Below are positions 42,740-44,682 of a stretch of 44,682 nt of DNA, piece after piece (the stretch's first letter is position 1; each line of letters opens with the position of its first letter). The DNA comes from Prevotella sp. (GTDB taxonomy: Bacteria; Bacteroidota; Bacteroidia; Bacteroidales; Muribaculaceae): positions 1 to 44,682 of the forward strand of contig JAMPIK010000017.1 of NCBI GenBank assembly GCA_023662865.1, read 5' to 3'. The translations under genes were made by a program, and so were the position numbers. The notes beneath the pieces were generated by a model. It ran no database searches. It saw only the letters and a list, made by a program, of their open reading frames with translations, and was not told the DNA's origin.

Positions 42740-43636
42740 TCACTTAACTTTCAGTACTTGACCGGGCCTAAGTGTGTCAGACTCTTTGATATTGTTAAGT
42801 CGCATAAGAGCACCGGTGGTTGTACCATAGGACTGTGCAATCTTAGTTAAAGAGTCGCCACTCTTCACTACGTATGTGCCGGAAGTTTTCGGTGCAGAAG
42901 CGTATGTCTTTTGAGAAGGTCCTTGGGTATATGTACTCTTCGAGAATGCGTATGTATCTCCTTGTGTACGTCTGTTTGCTATATCAACTATCGCTTGCGG
43001 GTTAATTGCGTAACCCATATATCGAGTTTCAAAGTGGAGGTGAGGACCGGTACTCCTTCCCGTACTGCCGCCTAAGGCTATTGGCTGACCGGCTCTTACA
43101 GTCTGATCGGGTTTTACAAGGAATTTGTTAAGGTGGCCATAGACAGTCTCAAGGCCGTTGGGGTGGCGCAAGATTACGTAGTTTCCATAACCTTTCGCTT
43201 CAAAGTTGGTAAGACGTACCTTGCCGTCGAAAGCGGCATAAATTGTATCGTTCATCTTGATACCTATATCCACGCCTTTGTGCATACGGCCGAAACGAGC
43301 ACGGTAGCCGTAGGGTGAAGTGAGGCGGTTGCTTTTGCTCGGGAAGGCGAAACCTCGCAGGTCAATAGAGGCACTGTTGGGAACGCTCTTTTCGTTGAAC
43401 GGGTTTACGCGTTTGCTGTTCCAACCTTCGGTATAAATATCTATTTCCGGTTCTTCTTCCTCGCGGGAGAAATCAATAAATTCAGCATTCTTTTTAAGAT
43501 TCACCTGCTGTGAGGGAGTTGATTGCTTGGCAATAAGTTGTTTGTGGGCGGCAGCGTGTCTGTTCTGAGCAAAGGCAGGAGATACAAAAGCCAAAGAGAG
43601 CAAAGCTGCGGCACATATATTTTTCAGTTTCATCAT
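42740..43636 (-). CDS. M23 family endopeptidase with C-terminal LysM
   Basis: A secreted peptidoglycan hydrolase of 298 residues. A signal peptide (ICAAALLSLAFVSPAFA) precedes a charged linker, then a lysostaphin-type M23 domain: SPYGYRARFGRMHKGVDIG (His and Asp zinc ligands), NYVILRHPNG, TVYGHLNKF and GRSTGPHLHFETRYMG (HxH). A LysM repeat closes it: YVVKSGDSLTKIAQSYG to LRPGQVLKVK. It would cleave cross-links in the periplasm. It is 34 bp after ndk on the same strand, perhaps co-transcribed. A Met-Met start leaves a one-codon ambiguity. Confidence 0.94.
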   Translation of the reverse strand: MMKLKNICAAALLSLAFVSPAFAQNRHAAAHKQLIAKQSTPSQQVNLKKNAEFIDFSREEEEPEIDIYTEGWNSKRVNPFNEKSVPNSASIDLRGFAFPSKSNRLTSPYGYRARFGRMHKGVDIGIKMNDTIYAAFDGKVRLTNFEAKGYGNYVILRHPNGLETVYGHLNKFLVKPDQTVRAGQPIALGGSTGRSTGPHLHFETRYMGYAINPQAIVDIANRRTQGDTYAFSKSTYTQGPSQKTYASAPKTSGTYVVKSGDSLTKIAQSYGTTTGALMRLNNIKESDTLRPGQVLKVK

Positions 43637-43670
43637 ATCGGTGTTTGCAACGAGTCAGGAGAGCAATAGG

Positions 43671-44138
43671 TTATCCTTTCAGCTCGTCGTCGGAATAGAG
43701 GAATTTAATATTTGAGGGAGTATAGTCGAAAATCTCTGACGGCTTGAAAAATCTTTTGATTTCAATTTCAGCATTTTCAACGGAGTCGGAAGCATGCACA
43801 ATATTGGCTTGTCCGCTGCAGCAGAAATCGCCGCGCAGAGTGCCGGGTTCGGCATTCCGGCCGTTTGTCACTCCTGTCATTTTACGGAAAACGGACACTG
43901 CATCAACACCTTTGAGACACATTACTATCACGGGAGAGGCTGTCATACTTTCCACAATAGAGGGAAAGAATGGACGGTCTACAAGGTGTGCGTAATGCTC
44001 ACGCAGAATATTTTCGTCAAGTTGCATCATCTTCAAACCGGTGATGATAAGGCCCTTGTTCTGAATGCGAGAAATAATTTCTCCAATCAGGCAGCGTTCC
44101 ACCGCCGAGGGTTTGAGTATGACAAGTGTCTGTTCCAT
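43671..44138 (-). CDS. ndk: Nucleoside diphosphate kinase
   Basis: Transfers the gamma phosphate between nucleoside triphosphates and diphosphates through a phospho-His. The 155-residue chain has EQTLVILKPSAVERCL at the N-terminus, the NTP-binding segment, and the active site SGQANIVHASDSVENAEIEIKRFF with His115. Start set at MEQTL; six extra residues from an earlier ATG (44156) do not fit the family. A promoter lies 143 bp upstream, giving a long leader with a GC-rich hairpin region at about 44195-44225. Confidence 0.96.
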   Translation of the reverse strand: MEQTLVILKPSAVERCLIGEIISRIQNKGLIITGLKMMQLDENILREHYAHLVDRPFFPSIVESMTASPVIVMCLKGVDAVSVFRKMTGVTNGRNAEPGTLRGDFCCSGQANIVHASDSVENAEIEIKRFFKPSEIFDYTPSNIKFLYSDDELKG

Positions 44139-44280
44139 ATAATAATATACATTCAATGTTTAAGCTCCACCGGGGAGTAATGTTAATATTAGCGGGAGGT
44201 GCTCACGCCGCCTCGGGCTTCAAGAAAAGTTAGTCTGAAAATTTTGTTAACATCTTTTTAGATTTAACTTTTCTCGCTTT

Positions 44281-44311
44281 CAAAGATAACACCTTTCTCG
44301 GAATTACGCAA
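44281..44311 (-). promoter_or_regulatory. ndk promoter
   Basis: Minus strand: TTG (44311-44309), 20-nt spacer, TATCTTTG (44288-44281), a good consensus match. Start near 44274, so about 136 nt of leader before ndk. Confidence 0.65.
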
Positions 44312-44427
44312 CTCTTTTTTAGTTTAAAAACCATAAAACTTTGTTAAGAGATTTTTAATCCATAATTAAACATCTTAATTTACAATAACTTATAAGCTTT
44401 TTATGTTTTATAACATATAAATCCGGC

Positions 44428-44456
44428 TTTGCACATCTCCAAAACCGATGTGCAAA
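44428..44456. repeat. 10-bp perfect inverted repeat
   Basis: TTTGCACATC and GATGTGCAAA are exact inverted copies around a 9-nt loop. No U-tract flanks it on either strand, so an operator or RNA element is as likely as a terminator. Confidence 0.5.
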
Positions 44457-44682
44457 AAGAGCAATGACCTAAGTTATGTATGTGTTAAAATTTGTTAACG
44501 TTTTACACTTTGTTCTCTTTCAATTGTTTAGAATCACGCTCTCAAAAGCAATTTCAATTTGACGAACAATTATAGACATTGGATTGTCTTAATAAAAGAC
44601 AGCCATTAGCTGTTCAATCTATTTAACTAAAATTTTCCCAATGAATGATACTATAATAATTTTATAAAGTTCTGAATATAAG

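Larger units (their letters stand above)
44139..44682. other. Intergenic region with no supportable gene
   Basis: Very AT-rich. It holds the ndk promoter on the minus strand, a perfect 10-bp hairpin TTTGCACATC/GATGTGCAAA (44428-44437 with 44447-44456) and near 44580-44620 a set of short nested repeats (TGTCTT/AAGACA, ACAGC/GCTGT, enclosed by GATTG/CAATC). A plus-strand promoter-like box TACACTTTG near 44504-44512 has one base too many. The only ATG near the right edge (44641) meets a stop after 8 codons. A plus-strand gene may start beyond the window. Confidence 0.6.

Noticed and set aside
44641..44667. ATG near the right edge as start of a gene
   Set aside because: The frame stops after 8 codons.
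1..44682. CRISPR arrays, insertion sequences or transposases
   Set aside because: No regularly spaced repeats and no transposase or integrase motifs were seen in any frame I examined.

Overview
The window looks like chromosomal DNA of a gut Bacteroidales bacterium, most likely of the Muribaculaceae (S24-7) type. The evidence is repeated use of the Bacteroidetes promoter pattern (TTTG, 19-20 nt, TAnnTTTG), AT-rich leaders with no strong Shine-Dalgarno signals, and a Bacteroidales gene complement: BT_3928-type DoxX protein, DUF1599, HU protein with a LysM-like tail, FtsE. The genus is an inference; no rRNA gene is present.

Left edge (1-1840): the 3' part of a large phage-like structural gene, then a 308-bp non-coding junction with inverted repeats and a good promoter. 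1841-9484: MATE exporter, glyoxalase-II-like hydrolase, then purL and a murB reading frame fused in frame to a PhnP-like metallo-beta-lactamase domain. 9633-15456: the whole glycine cleavage system, gcvT-gcvH-gcvPA-gcvPB-lpdA, with P protein split into two genes and a structured gcvH-gcvPA spacer, closed by a strong bidirectional terminator. 15528-19315 (minus): clpC and an L,D-transpeptidase lipoprotein.

19532-27623: a tight run encoding a secreted amidase/golvesin-type protein, a family 2 glycosyltransferase, a HIT-like DUF4922 protein and a SpoIID/LytB protein (the last three overlapping by 4 nt), then a flavodiiron protein. An amidase followed by SpoIID suggests an envelope or peptidoglycan remodelling unit. 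27738-35621: tRNA-Cys with its own promoter and terminator, a SprT-like zincin, then DUF1599, a DoxX/thioredoxin-like protein fused in frame to a clostripain-type (C11) lipoprotein, a GH29 fucosidase and a transglutaminase-like secreted protein.

35717-39116: a lone MlaE permease converging on ftsE through a perfect 25-bp palindrome, tRNA-Gly(CCC), then a two-gene HU operon (minus) whose second product carries an N-terminal HU domain, an acidic linker, one membrane helix and a C-terminal LysM-like domain. 39205-44138 (minus): a compact housekeeping run of Maf, KdsC-like HAD phosphatase, DUF2520 protein, ATP-grasp-like protein, small lipoprotein, M23/LysM endopeptidase and Ndk. The last 544 bp carry no gene I can support, only the ndk promoter and several hairpins.

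The points I find most unusual are the two in-frame fusions (MurB-MBL, DoxX-C11), the HU/membrane/LysM operon, the amidase-GT2-DUF4922-SpoIID operon, and the repeat architecture before gcvPA.
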